A stretch of DNA of 64,000 bases from positions 8,874,148 to 8,938,147 of the forward strand of contig NC_021683.1 in assembly GCF_000247815.1 (NCBI RefSeq). Reading direction: 5' to 3'. Below, piece by piece: positions 13,701 to 26,205 of this stretch (positions are counted from its first letter, which is position 1; each line of letters opens with the position of its first letter). A program made the position numbers and the translations under genes. The stretch comes from Ficedula albicollis. Its lineage: Eukaryota > Chordata > Aves > Passeriformes > Muscicapidae. The notes below the pieces were generated by a model. The model was not told the origin of the DNA. It searched no databases and saw only the letters and a program-made list of their open reading frames with translations.

Positions 13701-16700
13701 CTTACTCCAACCAATGAAATGTCACTTCTGGTGCCTGCTTCTTGCAGGCTGATAACAGCTGGAGTGATGGTCACCAGGCTCAGAGATTGCTGGGGTCACT
13801 TTCCTGAAAGAACCTTGCTGGATGCCATGGGTTTTCATTACTCTTCTCTGGGGAGTGAGGAGGATGGTCCCTGCTATAAAAGGAAGGTGCCAAATCTTGA
13901 CAAAAAAGATGCTGCGTTGTGATACATTTTTTATTTTTTGGCTCTGCACTGAAGCAAGGCTGTATAGGGCTTGTACATCAAGATCAACTTGACAATTTGA
14001 TATTAATACTAATGATAGGCAGGAGGAATGAATAAAAGCAGGTTGGAGTTTAGCTGTCCTAGTTAGATTTGCAGTTTTCCAAGGCATGACTGGATCCTGA
14101 ATAATTTTTAGCATCACATGTGGATGAGAAGAGTCACTAAATAGCAGCTGTGTAACAAAGGTACTTGAGGACATGAGGGGTCTCCAGGTGCAAGTGCTGG
14201 CTGGCTTTGCTCACAGGTCTGGCCATGTCTCTGCTCCTTGCTGCTGGAATTAAAGGCCACTGTGTTATGGTTTGAGTTTGTGATCAGAGAGCTCTGGCTG
14301 GGGTGAGGTGGGTTTTGGAGGAAAAGCAAGCATGAGCAACTTACCCAGAAAGGATTTTGGTGGGGCCCTGGGAAAGGAAATGCGGGCTTATCTTTCTGCA
14401 GTGAAGCTTGAAAATTGGATGGGATGTAAGAGGGGATGAAAAAGATATTTTTTTGACATACCAAAGCCCTTATAAAAGAGAAAAACAATGTGTCTGGGTC
14501 GGATCAATGACTCACCTAGCTTAGCTAGTGTCCAAGAGCAGATGTTAAGAGAAAAGTACGAATACAGGGCAAGCATGCAGTGTTCAGCTTTCCCAGCCTC
14601 CAGTACTTCATATGGATAACAGAGTTTCAAAGAGAAGTGTGATATCTTTATATTTATTACCCCTCAATGATTTTTCCTCCAGAAATTTGTCTAGGCACTT
14701 TTTGCATCAACAACCACATCTGCAGCAAGGAATTTCCAAGCTCAGCTACCCTGTCTGTGAACAAACTGCCTTTTTCTGGATTTTAAACTGCCGTGTCAGA
14801 GTTTAACTTTGTTAATTTTTGAATGGGAACAGCTGTCCTCTCTCCTCCCTATCCCCCACTTGTTTCTCTGTAGACTTCTCTGAGACCTCCACAACATCAG
14901 CTATGCAGCATCTTTACTTTGCTACCAAGACATTACTGCACAGAAGCACTTTGGAGCCTTTTGTCACATTGGAAGGGGTTTTCCTCATCTCCCAAACCCT
15001 TTCTGAGATGGAGAAAGGAGGGAGCCATAGCTGCCTTGTTCTACAAGTGACCATCTGTTTCATGGGCACTCAATCTGATGCTATTTGGAGAGCCAGGCAG
15101 TGTAACACCAGCCCCCTGGGGCTGCTACACAGGGCAGATCTGATGACCACAGTCCACCAGCAGCGCTGTGATGCCTTTTAGCAGTGTCCTCATCTGGGCA
15201 ATGCCACTGTTTTATATAAAGTCTGTGATTGAAATTGTTGTTTAGCCCAGAGCTGCTGACCACAAGGCACCCTTGCCTTTGTTTTCTAAGGGAAGGGTTT
15301 TGACAGGGGCTGGCTGTGTGTCCAGTGGCTCTGCGTCAGCCCGGGATGACGCATGGCTCACTCTCTCCTGGTGGCCCTGCACGCAGGTGTCCTCTGCACA
15401 GCAGGGCACTCACAGGCACTGATCAAACTTTGGCTGAAGCAGAGGAGAGCTCGAAGCTCCAGCCTTGCTCCTGCTTTATGTAAGGCTCTGCTTCCTTCTG
15501 ACACCCAGCTCTGACGGACAGGAGCTGAGCTGGAAAAGGGATGAGGAATGGTGGGACTCGGAACCCTGGAAGTGAGCAGGATCTGTGCCTAAACCTTTAT
15601 GCAACAGTCAGTGGGTTTGAAGCTTTTTTTCTTTGCTCCAGGACTGCTGTTATAAGCTGGCTGACAGTGGAGCTGATGGTTTTCTATACTGTACAAAGAA
15701 GAAAGGAAAGAATAGGAGGGGCTAAAAATAAGCCCCGGGGAGTTTGGGATAATGAAGGGCTTGATCTGGGAAGGAGTCTTGCTCAGAGAATGCAGGCCCT
15801 GTGCTGCAGTGGAGCCCCTGGTGCATTCACAAGCATCTGCTGAGCCCAAACAGGGGACAGACATCAACTAACCCAGTTTGCTGCATGCACAGCCCCCAGT
15901 GAGCACACCAGCACAGGCAGGAAGGATCGCTTGTCCCAGTGCTCCTTGCATTGCACAGCAGACGATTCAGTTTGGCCCCAAGGCCAAATGAGCTAATTAC
16001 TCAGAATTACTCCAGTCCTGGAAAGCAGACAGCTGGGACCACAGATGAAACCAGTCCCACAGACTTTAACCTTTTGATCAGCCTCTGGCCAGAGATATTC
16101 ATCAGGGTGTGCACAAAGGCCTGGGACATCTATTTACACACTTGTTGGTGAAGTAGCATTAACATCTCCATTTCTAAGCTGGAAGAAAACAATTAGATAT
16201 AGCTGCAGTGTTTTGTAGTGCTCAGTGTCTGCAGCAGGGATAGCACTGGTGATGGATTTAGATCTAATGCCATAAAGGAAAGCATCACTTAATGGGATCT
16301 GTGTTCTTGTATCAAGTAGCTGGAGGATGCCCATGGCTGGATGATGGTGCAATTACGAGGAGTGGGGTAGGTCTGTTGGGAGCTGACTTCAATCAGGAGC
16401 CTCATTTATGCACTCACCCTGCTGAGCAAGATGCATTGCTGGTGATGGAGTGCGAATCGTACCTCTGGATCTTCTCATCTGTCCATTTTTCTGATATATT
16501 AGCAAGCTATGGGGATTTCTGCTTTGAAATGCCATTTAAGCAACCCTGCCAAAAACCATGGGTACCAAAATTAGCCAGTGCTCTGCCATGGACAGATGTG
16601 ACTCATAGGTAGCAAAAGCAAAACCTGGAAATTTTACCCTTGGCTGCACACTAAAAATATCTTAGTTATCCCAGACATAGGTGGATCTCTTGGGCGTGTA

Positions 16701-18126
16701 AAATCTGCGCTACGCAAATGGACTCTGGTTCTTCTCAGCAGCTGTCAGGCTGAGGCTCCTTTGAGAACAGCTTTGCTTGTGGTACTGCAGCATTTTGGTT
16801 TCGGTCCAGGCCGGATCCAGAAGGAGAGACACGTAAGGGAAAATTCATGGAGTTTCTCATCCCTTTAGAAAATGCTCAACCGAATTGTTGTCAGGAGAAG
16901 ATTGTTTATAGTATATCAAAATAGCTCAATTTTTCTCACCGGGAAAGGCTGTCACCTGCTGACCTCCCATTTTTCCTTCCTCCCTCTTCTATTGGCAGGA
17001 GCAACCTCAGAGGTCTATTACCACAGTCTTCTGTCACCACACACCCACTCCTGGGGTTAGGCTCCTGCAGTCCTCCAGACAGTGGTTTGGGTTGCTCCCA
17101 GGTCTCTGCAGGAGTGGGCTGACCCCTGTGCTCAGCTCAAGATGCATCAGGGGCATTTGCATGACAAAACTGATTTTGGCTATGGGACAGCCCAGCCACA
17201 AAGCTGCTGTAGCTTTTTGGGAGATGAGCTGAGGACATCGCCTCAGAAGCATGTCCCTCCAGGAGGGCTGGGGACAGCTGCACTTGAGCTTGTGCAGACT
17301 TTCCTCTGTGTCCTGGGGACATGTCCCTGCCAGAAGCATCCTCTGCTGGCTGCCCATGGATCTGTCAGTGACCATATCTCCTGGGAGCAAGCCATGGGCC
17401 AAGGTGCTGCAGTGAGCCAGGAGGGCAGAGCTGGAGTTCCTCCCTGCTCGTGGGAGAAGTTTGAATTGACCCAGGAGCACTTCACTTCCAGTGGGAGGAT
17501 GGAGCTGAGCCAGAGAAACATTAGGTCTGGAAAACATCAGGAGTTCTTCCAGACATTGTGGGCTTTATTCCCTTTTAAATGCCTTTGGTGTGCTTCCTCC
17601 TGGCTGCAGGAGGGGAGGAGAGCACCTTGAGCAGATGGCTGGTTAGCAAAGCCTTGCCCTGCTCCCTGCTGCTGGAGCACCTCAGCTCTTGCTGAGCAGG
17701 ATTGATGTGTCCTCCCAGGCTCCCATGGGAGCAGGGAAATGCTATTAATCACACTTGCTTTAGGAGGAATAGAAGTATTAAGGGGATAGATGATTTGCCT
17801 GAGGACACAATGGGAAGTCTCTGGTGGCACTTGGAGTCACTTTGGGTTCCCTAAAATGCAGTCAGAAGCTTTGACCACCAGACCTTTCCATACTGAGTTT
17901 TATAACCCTCAAGCAATATTCCTTCATGCTTTTAATAGAGATTTTGCCCACTTAGGGGCAGGTACTGCAAGGCTGGTAGAAACTGAATGTATTTTATTAA
18001 GGCCTATTATAAGAAAGAAATATATTCCCTACATAAAGAGCAGCTGATAAAATGGTGTTACAATTGATGATTAAATCACAAGCTAACCCACGAATTTGAA
18101 TGGAGATAAAAAAAATTATCTCTCTC

Positions 18127-18152
18127 TTTTTTTTTTTTTTTTTTTTTTTTTT
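18127..18152. repeat. 26-bp poly-T homopolymer
   Basis: An uninterrupted T run preceded by CTCTCTC and, just upstream, by a small inverted repeat with arms GAGATAA (18103-18109) and TTATCTC (18116-18122). It is pyrimidine-rich on both sides. Confidence 0.95.
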
Positions 18153-21100
18153 CCTTTTTCCTAAGTCGCATAGTAAGGATTAATAGTTTGGTTCGTTTTC
18201 TGAGAAACTCTTCCCCTTCGGGTTCTGTTGAGTGGTTTTTAAAGTATTTTGAAATATATTGTTTCAAAATGCTAAGGACACCCAGTGCTGTGGGAAAATC
18301 TCCTGTGACTCTTGTAAGATGTCAAGGAGGTGTAAGAGAGGAGCTTCATTGTACTCCTAGGAAAAAACCTCACCTGTAAGACTGAATGCTGCATTCTTTG
18401 AGAAATATGTTTTACTGGGCTATTTGGATATTGCTCCATGAAATACAATGTTCCTTGAAGTAAGCAAGATTAGTGAATCTGCCCATAGCAGCTGTTTTCC
18501 TTCAGCTACATAACCTTCTTAGTCCTGACTTTAAGAAGGATTTTCAGGTAGAAAGATAATGGAAGATGCTGGGAGGGAGAAAGGTGAGGAGCCTCATTTT
18601 CCCTTGGCTCTGCACCTCAGATGTAAATGCTATTATTCTATTCACACAAATGAAAGGAGTATGTGCTTATGTATTTCAGACACAGGCAGCACCCTGGAGT
18701 AATTGCAGGAGGAACAAGAGAGGCTCTTTGTGTTCATTTCCATGTCTCAGCCATGTGGGGCTGCAGCACAGGATCCTGGTGTGTTTGAGCGTTTGAGGGT
18801 GGTCGCAGCGGGTGCAGTGCCTGGAACAGCTGCCTGAGTGCCCTTCCAAGAGATCTGTGCCTCTGCATGACAGCAGTGCCTTGGTGGTGCCACTGAACCT
18901 GCCTCTCAGAGAGCTGACACCCTCCAAACAGCTGTCTTCAGAGGTGCGTGGCATTTTTTGGAATGGTCTGCTCAGCAATTCTGAGTTCACTTGAAACACG
19001 CCTCTGCAAAACAAGCTTGGCTCTGCTTTAGACATCACTCCTGTTACGGAGTCAGTGTTGCAGTTTGAAGAAATGGATGTTGTCATGTACCTTTCTGCTC
19101 CATCCAATATAATTTTATGCATTCCCTTATGGATTTTGATGAGTTCTGCAGATCAATGACACAGCACTTAAACACAAGCTAAGCAGTAATTACAGATGCA
19201 TGCAAGATTTATTCATCTGGTGGCACTGCACCAGTTGATGGAAGGATCAGCTGTATCCAATCAATGTTTGAAGCTTCTCAAAATACAGAGGTTTTTTGGC
19301 TCCCACTGCAAAGTGAAAATAGAAATAACCTCCTGAATCCCAGGAATGTCTCCTTAGGTCCATACAGGGTAAAGCTGCAGGATGGATCTGGGTCATATCT
19401 GCACTGTTGCTTGTCCCTTGCCTCTGCATCCCCATAAATATTTTTCTTTTGGGTCTTCTCCACGTGCTCACTGCATGACCCACTTGTCTCTAGGGCTGAG
19501 GACTGGACTGATGACATTTAAGGCAAAAGTAAGGAAAAAGAAGCAGCAGCATTGCAGGGAAAAGGAGCAGGCACGTCCCAGGTGGGCAGGCCTGGCTGCA
19601 CAGGCTGGGAGCCAGAGTGATGTGTCACTCTGTGGTAGGAAGGGAGCACCTGGGGGAGCGCAGCCGAAACCACAGAGGTGTGTAATGTGGCACTGCTGCT
19701 ATGGGAACACGTGGCAGGGGAGGCAGGGTAGCATGTGTAAAGAAATAAACTGGATTTTGTTCAATTTTTCTTCAGGCTTTCCCTGTTGAGTGAGTTATCT
19801 GTTGACACAGGAGGTCTCCCCTTCCATGCAGCAATGCTGTTTGCTCCCCACTGTCACCACAGGGTGCCCTGACAAGCCAGGGAGTCCCACGCTGTGATGA
19901 GCTTTGCTGGGACTTCTGAGAGGGTGCTAATCCTACACCTTGCACTGCCAGCCTGAGTGCAGGTGGGACTGGATTAAGACTGTGGATCAGGAGATTCAGT
20001 TCTTTATCGTGTGTGGGGGAAGAGGCTCTTCCATTCCCAAGTGTGGTCCCCTGGGCAGGGTATAGGTAGTTGAGCTCCTGGGCAGAAATATGCAGACTTT
20101 TTTCCTGAATTTGTCTGTAACTTCTGCATTTGTGTCATTTCTTTGTTTATGCATTTTTGTTCAACAAGAAGGTCCTCTGGGGATTTTTTCATGTGAAGTT
20201 GCTGCTTTAACATTAGTTTAATTTGAGCAAAGGTTTTTGCCTGGACTCCATTATCAATTCCCAGCGCTCAGAATCTGCTAACTAGCATCAGCCACCTCTG
20301 TCTCTTTCTTTCTCCTGTTCCTGCCCATGGCAGATTTGGCATCATTGCTTAGCACACTGGTGCAGTATTTCTCATGCTGGGGACTGCAAGACCATGGATC
20401 TGTTTAACTACAAATGTTTAAACTGACATTAATGATGCTCAGTAGGATGTACTGGCTGGTGTTTTCCTGAAGGAGGATTTGGAAATGGTTCTTATGCTAT
20501 TGCCAAACCTTACATACCAACAGCAATACTGAGAGATTGGGAAATTCTGATTTATTCCATTAAAAGTGCTGCAAAAGCCTCGGAGCTACAGTGACTGCTC
20601 ACATGGTGTTTCATGGACCAGGCTTGCAGCTTTAGAACACTATATTTCTTTTCAGTGCTGGTGTTCCCAGTAAACCTGCTGCTCAGCACTGGGGTGACAA
20701 TGCAGCCCAGCAGGGAAGGGGTTACAAAAACACAAGGACTAACCACCAAAACCAGAGCTGATACTTCCCTGGCGTGGCTCCATGGTGCAGTTTGTGCCTG
20801 GCTTCCCTCTCCCCTGTATCTCCTCCTTCCCCTTCCAACAGCATGGAGTAGGTGCTGCCTAAAATCTAGGCTCAGAACCGTTTATCCTCTTTTTTCTCCC
20901 AATAGATTCAGTCTCTGGAGAGTCTCAGGGTGCCCAGAGCCCTTTGAGGAGGTCCCTTCTCCAGGCACTCAAGCATTCAAATGCATTAAATGTATTGGAG
21001 GTGGGGAAGGTTGTAAGCATGAGGATTTTGGCACAAGGATGGGTGTTCACTCTGCTGTTCTCCAGCCTCCTTCTGCTGTCATGAACAGAGAAACCCTGCC

Positions 21101-24100
21101 CAGAGCCTGAGCCCACAAAGCAGAGTGAATGTGTGCCTGCCCCTGACAGTCCCTGCAGGAATATCCTGAGAGCCTGGGCTGGGCAGGGAGAGAGGCAGGT
21201 TGGGATGTTACAGGGTTTTCTGGCTGGACTGACAAAACAGGAGTTTTGGGTTTGGATCTGTGTGATATGTCGATGGTCTGAAGGCAAGGAACATACATGG
21301 GGAAGATGAAACAATAGTTCAGAGACAGTCTCTGTTATTTTTACTATAATAGTATAAAAGGTGTGGATAAATGGACTGATAGGAACCTAGCACTAGCTAG
21401 TCCCAATTAGTGTGTGGCAGGGGGCAAAAAGAAAAAAAAATATAGGAAAAGGTCAAAAATCTGTCTGCTGTGTATTAGGCCCCCTGTGCTGATGGGGCTC
21501 ATGCCCAGCTCATATGGTAGAGTGAGCAGTGCTGTGGCAGCATCACATTTGTCTGCCTTTGTTTCTGCTGCCCAAATCAATGACAGTCTCATCTGTGAGT
21601 GCTCTGGGGGAAAACAGGTACAAACAAATCCCTTGTCAGGTTTCCAAGAGAAGGAGGAGGCAGGAAGGCCACCCCTGGCACTCACCCAGCCCTGGAGTGC
21701 CAGTCTCCACAGGGCTGTACTGAAATCCCAAGGAAAAGCACAGCCCCTAAATGCCCTGGTGCCAGGTTTCTCCCAAGATACTCCTTTACATACCACACAC
21801 AGCACTGGCCATGTCCAAACAGGTGTCCATGCTGCTGAGTCCTGGAGAAAGGACCCCATATTTCCCCTCTTCCCATCCAAAATGCAGCTCCATGGCTGGG
21901 GGTTGAATGTTGGCTCGGCACATGGCCTGGATAAGCATGACACAAAGAGCTGTTTGCTCTAGGGCTAATTAGAGCTATTGTATCAATTAGTCTGTGAAAG
22001 AATCAGTGCCTTGAGCTCCACAGAGTGAATCCCAGCCCACAGAACTGTCCTGGCCAGGTGCTGGGACTCTGTTTCCATGGGGCTCCCCCAGCCCCCCAGC
22101 CAGGCCTGTCCAGCCCCACCAGCTCCTGCCTCTCTCTGTGCACTCATGAACAGCAGAGTGTTATTGTCCCCACCAGGGAACGTGACAAGGAGCTTCAGCC
22201 TGCTGCCCAGCAGGGGCCTGGGGAGCTCTGCCTTCCCAACAGAGGCTGTGCCACCCTCCCTCCATGGGCACAGACCTGGCTTCAAACCCATCATTGCTGA
22301 GTCCTGTGATCTTGTGATTTTACAGCGTGTCACAACGTTTGCTGCATCCTTTTTTATTTCCCCTTCATTTTTGTTCTCTCAAGCCCCTCAAGGCTGGATA
22401 TTAGATGGGCTATTTGCTTAAGGAAATAAAAAAGGGCTTTCCAGCTCTCCTGTTCACAGACAAAAGGCTTTAAAATACAAGCCAGAGGGTTTAGGAAGCA
22501 ACAGATAAAAGCAATTTTCCAATGGTTCTCTTAATATATTCTGAAAAACACAGAGTTTTAGCTAAGCTTGTGATTGGTTTTGGATTTACCTCCTGACCTA
22601 AAGTTGGATTTTGGATAAAACTCCTAACCTGAGCATGGGGAGGCTGCATTCTTCTAGTGGGAAAGGTGAGTGTGCCTGGTCCTCAGGAGGGGCTGGGGGA
22701 ATGAGTGGCAGCAGCTGTACACCTCTAGCAGTCATTCAAAAGCTTTTGGAGCTCTCCTGCACCTTGGGGCCTGATGAATTGCATCACTCTGGCACAGTGG
22801 GGCCAGAGCCCTGAGCAGGGCACAGGATGGGGAATGGGATGATCCATGGAGGAATTAGAAAATGTGAAGGAGGGGAAAAGAAGATATCTATATCCTGAGC
22901 ACACAGAGCTGATCTGTCCTGCTTGGCGGGGCTTGTCCTAGGCTAGAATGGCTCCTCCTGGGCTGTTCACCCCATGGCTGGTACACCCCAGAGTTCCCAA
23001 TGTGCTGCTACAAGCTCCCTGAACTGCAGCAAAGTCCTTTTTCAACTTTTCCTTACAAACTGGGATGATTTCTGGGATAGAACTCGGGGAGGGGGGGCAC
23101 AGGCAGCTGCGCAGCATCCCCCCATCACACCCTGACCACTGGTGCCTGCTGACCTGTGTGGAAGACAGCTTGCTCCATCGTGGAGTCTGGCTACAAAGAA
23201 ATCCCTGCCTTGCTGCCATTCTTTGCCATTTTAGGATTTCAAACGCAGAGCGAATACACGGGGAAAGCACACGGCCCCGCGCTCACCTCCCAGCACCACA
23301 GATGGTGCCAGACCTGACGCCAGCCGTGTGAAAGCCTCAGCATGGTGGTCTCCTGACAGATTTTCCTGCAGACACACTGCAGAACCAGGAGTCTGACAGC
23401 AGCCCCATGGTCCCCACGTGGTCACAGGCATTGCTGGGGGACAGGGCTCAGAGCCCCGGGGCACAGAGCGGGTGCTGACAGCTGGCATAAAGCAGGAATC
23501 ACACATGGGGGGACATATGCCTTGCTACAGCTATCCAATTCCCCAAGGAGCTGCTAGGAGCAAGAGTTACCCTGAGAGCCTGTCTGGTGCACCCCTCAGG
23601 AGGTGCCCCATCTCCTGCCCTCAGCCTGTGTGAGTGATGCTGTTTGTCTCACAGGGCAGGGTGTGATGCTGGAGCTGGGGGTGCACAGTAAATCAAACCA
23701 TCAGGGTGCAGAAAGGGAGAGGGCAGCTTGGATTCCTTGGCTTTGCAGGGGAAGAGGAGCAGGGGCTGCAAGTTCCCAGGAGGGTCTGGACTCCCTGGAC
23801 GTGAAGCTGCATCCCAGGACTGCCACGCCCTGGTGTGATGAGGCGACTGGGGTGAAAGGTGGGAGACACAGTGAGGGGCTCACCGCAGGATGTGAGTGCT
23901 GCCTGTCAGAGAAGGAAGCTGCAGCCAGCAATAGGGGCAGCAGTGAAAAAACAAACTGAAGGGAACAAAAAAAAACCAACCCCAACCCTTGGTGGCAGCC
24001 TGCCAGCTCCAGCTGGTTTCATAAGGACATTTCAGCCTAAAAATACACAAATACTCAGCCAAAAAAAGTCAAATCTTTCTGCGCCGAATCTGTCACCCAC

Positions 24101-25181
24101 AGCCCTTCACAAGGCAGAAGAAATTCCTGTTGGGTCTGTCAGTGGGAGATGAGAACAGATTATCCGGGGTTCAGGACTGCGGTTCAGCAGGCTTCCTTGG
24201 GGGGATGCCCTGTGCTGTGTTTATAGATGGTGCTGCCTGCTCCTCACCACTCAGCAAAATGTGAAAAGAGAAGAGATCGTTTCCAAGTTATTGCAGTGTC
24301 TCCTCCTCCAGGCAGTGTGAACTACCTCGGCTCCTTCCCTTTTGGGTGAGAGCTTTGCCAAAATGGGGACAGCCCTGATTTGATGAGCCCATTTAATTGT
24401 GTCTCATTAAACACCAATTTACTTAGTCAAGATGTCAAGATTTTACTAATCCCAAGCCAAAGATAACACAGTTACAATGCAACACAGAATTAAAAATGGC
24501 AGGGAGGTGGTAGGTACTGCTCTGCCTTTGTCCTCAAGGAATGAACTACCTTTGTAGCGTCCCTGCTCCTCCTTACAGGGCAGTCTGTATCTCCTGTTTC
24601 TTTTCAGAGCTGTACCCCAAAAGAGAGTGGGTCTGGTGGAGCTCTGCCTCTGCCCTGGGCTCTGAGAGGGGCCAAGTGGGATGGGGACTATAATGAGATC
24701 CAATGTCTTATGATGAGGCTGTGTTATGGAGAGTCCTGCAGACCTCTGTCTGTGACTTTTCTGCCAAAGAAGCCAAATCCTTATGCTCTCCTGTCAGTGT
24801 TTGGTGGGATAGGAAGGTGAGCATCACTTAGCACCCACTGTCAAGATAATCTGATGTGGTCTCCACTCTGCTTTGGGCCAACAGAGGCAATCCCTGGAGA
24901 GTTTGTACCCAATTTTGGTGAAATTGGGTGTTCCAGGTGGATGAAGACTGAGGGAGAGATGCTGGAGAACATCCAGCTGATTTAAAAAACAATGTCTTTC
25001 CTACTGTTCTCTTCCTCCACCTCACACTCGGCCCTAGGTGAAGCCATATAATAACAGCAGTTCCTTAATTTATGAGGATAATAACAAAACCTAAGACCTC
25101 TACTAATCCCAAGCCATGCTAGACTATAACAGGCTGAGGCTCAGATTGCCTGTGACTCCCTCACCTTGCACTGACAAGAAA

Positions 25182-25223
25182 CAGCCCCAGCCCCAGCACC
25201 AGCACCAGCACCAGCACCAGCAC
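25182..25223. repeat. Hexamer tandem repeat, 2 CAGCCC + 5 CAGCAC units
   Basis: Seven consecutive 6-bp units occupy 42 bp: CAGCCC twice, then CAGCAC five times without interruption. On the + strand a frame through it would read Gln-His dipeptides, but nothing supports translation. Confidence 0.93.
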
Positions 25224-25774
25224 ACATTGCAGAGCTGCTCCTCCCTGGAAAGAGATTTGCATCTCATTCGTGGGAATGGAGCAAGGTTGGTGATTCCAGT
25301 CAACAAGCTCTGGCCTTTATGGACTGTTTTGTTTTTCTTGTCATAGGGGGAACTTGATTATTCAGAGCTGGTGGGCATATTTACTTACTGGGGTAAATTA
25401 AACCATAAATTCAGACAAATGTACCTACCTCCACACTTGTGATGTATTTTTCCTTTCTGCCTTATTGGGCTCCAAGACACAAAGGTGGATTGTTCAATAA
25501 ACAGTGCAATGCAAGTCATCCCAATTAATTGGATTGTTCCATTTATGCTGCTACTGCCTCCAATTAAATGAAGGGAGTGCAAGTGACAGGCACGAGTAAG
25601 ATGGGTGTGCAGAAAACCATATTCTAATGCAAAAGCTGTGATGAGAAAATGGAATCTACACACCTGATGGGAATATTAATGCAAAACCTTGACCTATAAT
25701 TTTTCTTTCTTCAGTCTGAGCGTGCCAGAAACAATTGCAGCTCATTAAAATGGATCATGTCCTGACAATCATGC

Positions 25775-25879
25775 ATAATGACCAAGTCCCACAAGTCCCA
25801 TGGTTTAAATGTTTGCCTTGCTGGTGAAGCCAGCAAGGTAAATGTTTAGACCATGGGACTTGTGGGATGTGGACATTAT
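25775..25879 (+). other. 105-bp near-perfect inverted repeat / hairpin
   Basis: The arms are 25775-25824 and 25830-25879, separated by a 5-nt loop (TGAAG). Pairing position i with 51654-i gives 43 Watson-Crick pairs, 5 G-U pairs (at 25786, 25805, 25810, 25811 and 25815) and 2 mismatches (25781 A/A, 25785 A/G). Every transition-type difference is a G-U wobble when read as + strand RNA, and an A-C mismatch when read as GNAO1 pre-mRNA. It lies in intron 4, antisense to GNAO1. Options are a small-RNA hairpin, a foldback element, or a local inverted duplication that has since diverged. No flanking target-site duplication was recognised. Confidence 0.8.
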
Positions 25880-25999
25880 CATAGAGCTTCATGGTCCTGC
25901 ATGACTAGACACAGGAAACTGCAGCAAACCTCAATGACCCTTTCTCTCTTTTAAACCCAGTGTTATCAGAGAAAGTGAGAGGAAAAAACCCCAAATCCA

Positions 26000-26205
26000 A
26001 GAGTGCCAGTGTGGGTTGGACCTCTGCAGTTCATCTGGCCCATGCCCCTGCTCAAAGCAGGACCAACTTCAAAGTTAGATTCAGTTTGAAAGTTAGCTCA
26101 GGTGGCTCAGTGTTGAGCACTTCCAAGGATGGAGATTTTACAGCCTCTCTGAGCAGTCTGTTCCAATGCTGCTGTCAGGGCTCAATCTGGAAGCCATTCA
26201 CCACA
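26000..26205 (-). mobile_element. CR1-type LINE fragment (diverged)
   Basis: The + strand shows the CR1 3'-region block order: GGGTTGGACCTCTGCAGTTC, CCCCTGCTCAAAGCAGGA, TTCCAAGGATGGAGATTTTA, then CTCTCTGAGCAGTCTGTTCC. Edges are approximate. It lies 120 bp from the long hairpin at 25775-25879 but does not overlap it. Confidence 0.75.

Noticed and set aside
17082..17630. 182-codon + strand frame and 167-codon - strand frame over the same bases
   Set aside because: Both strands are open in GC-rich intron and no homology is recognised.
21407..21962. Overlapping 182- and 178-codon frames on opposite strands
   Set aside because: Mutually open frames on both strands reflect local scarcity of stop triplets; no motif, signal peptide or splice context supports either.
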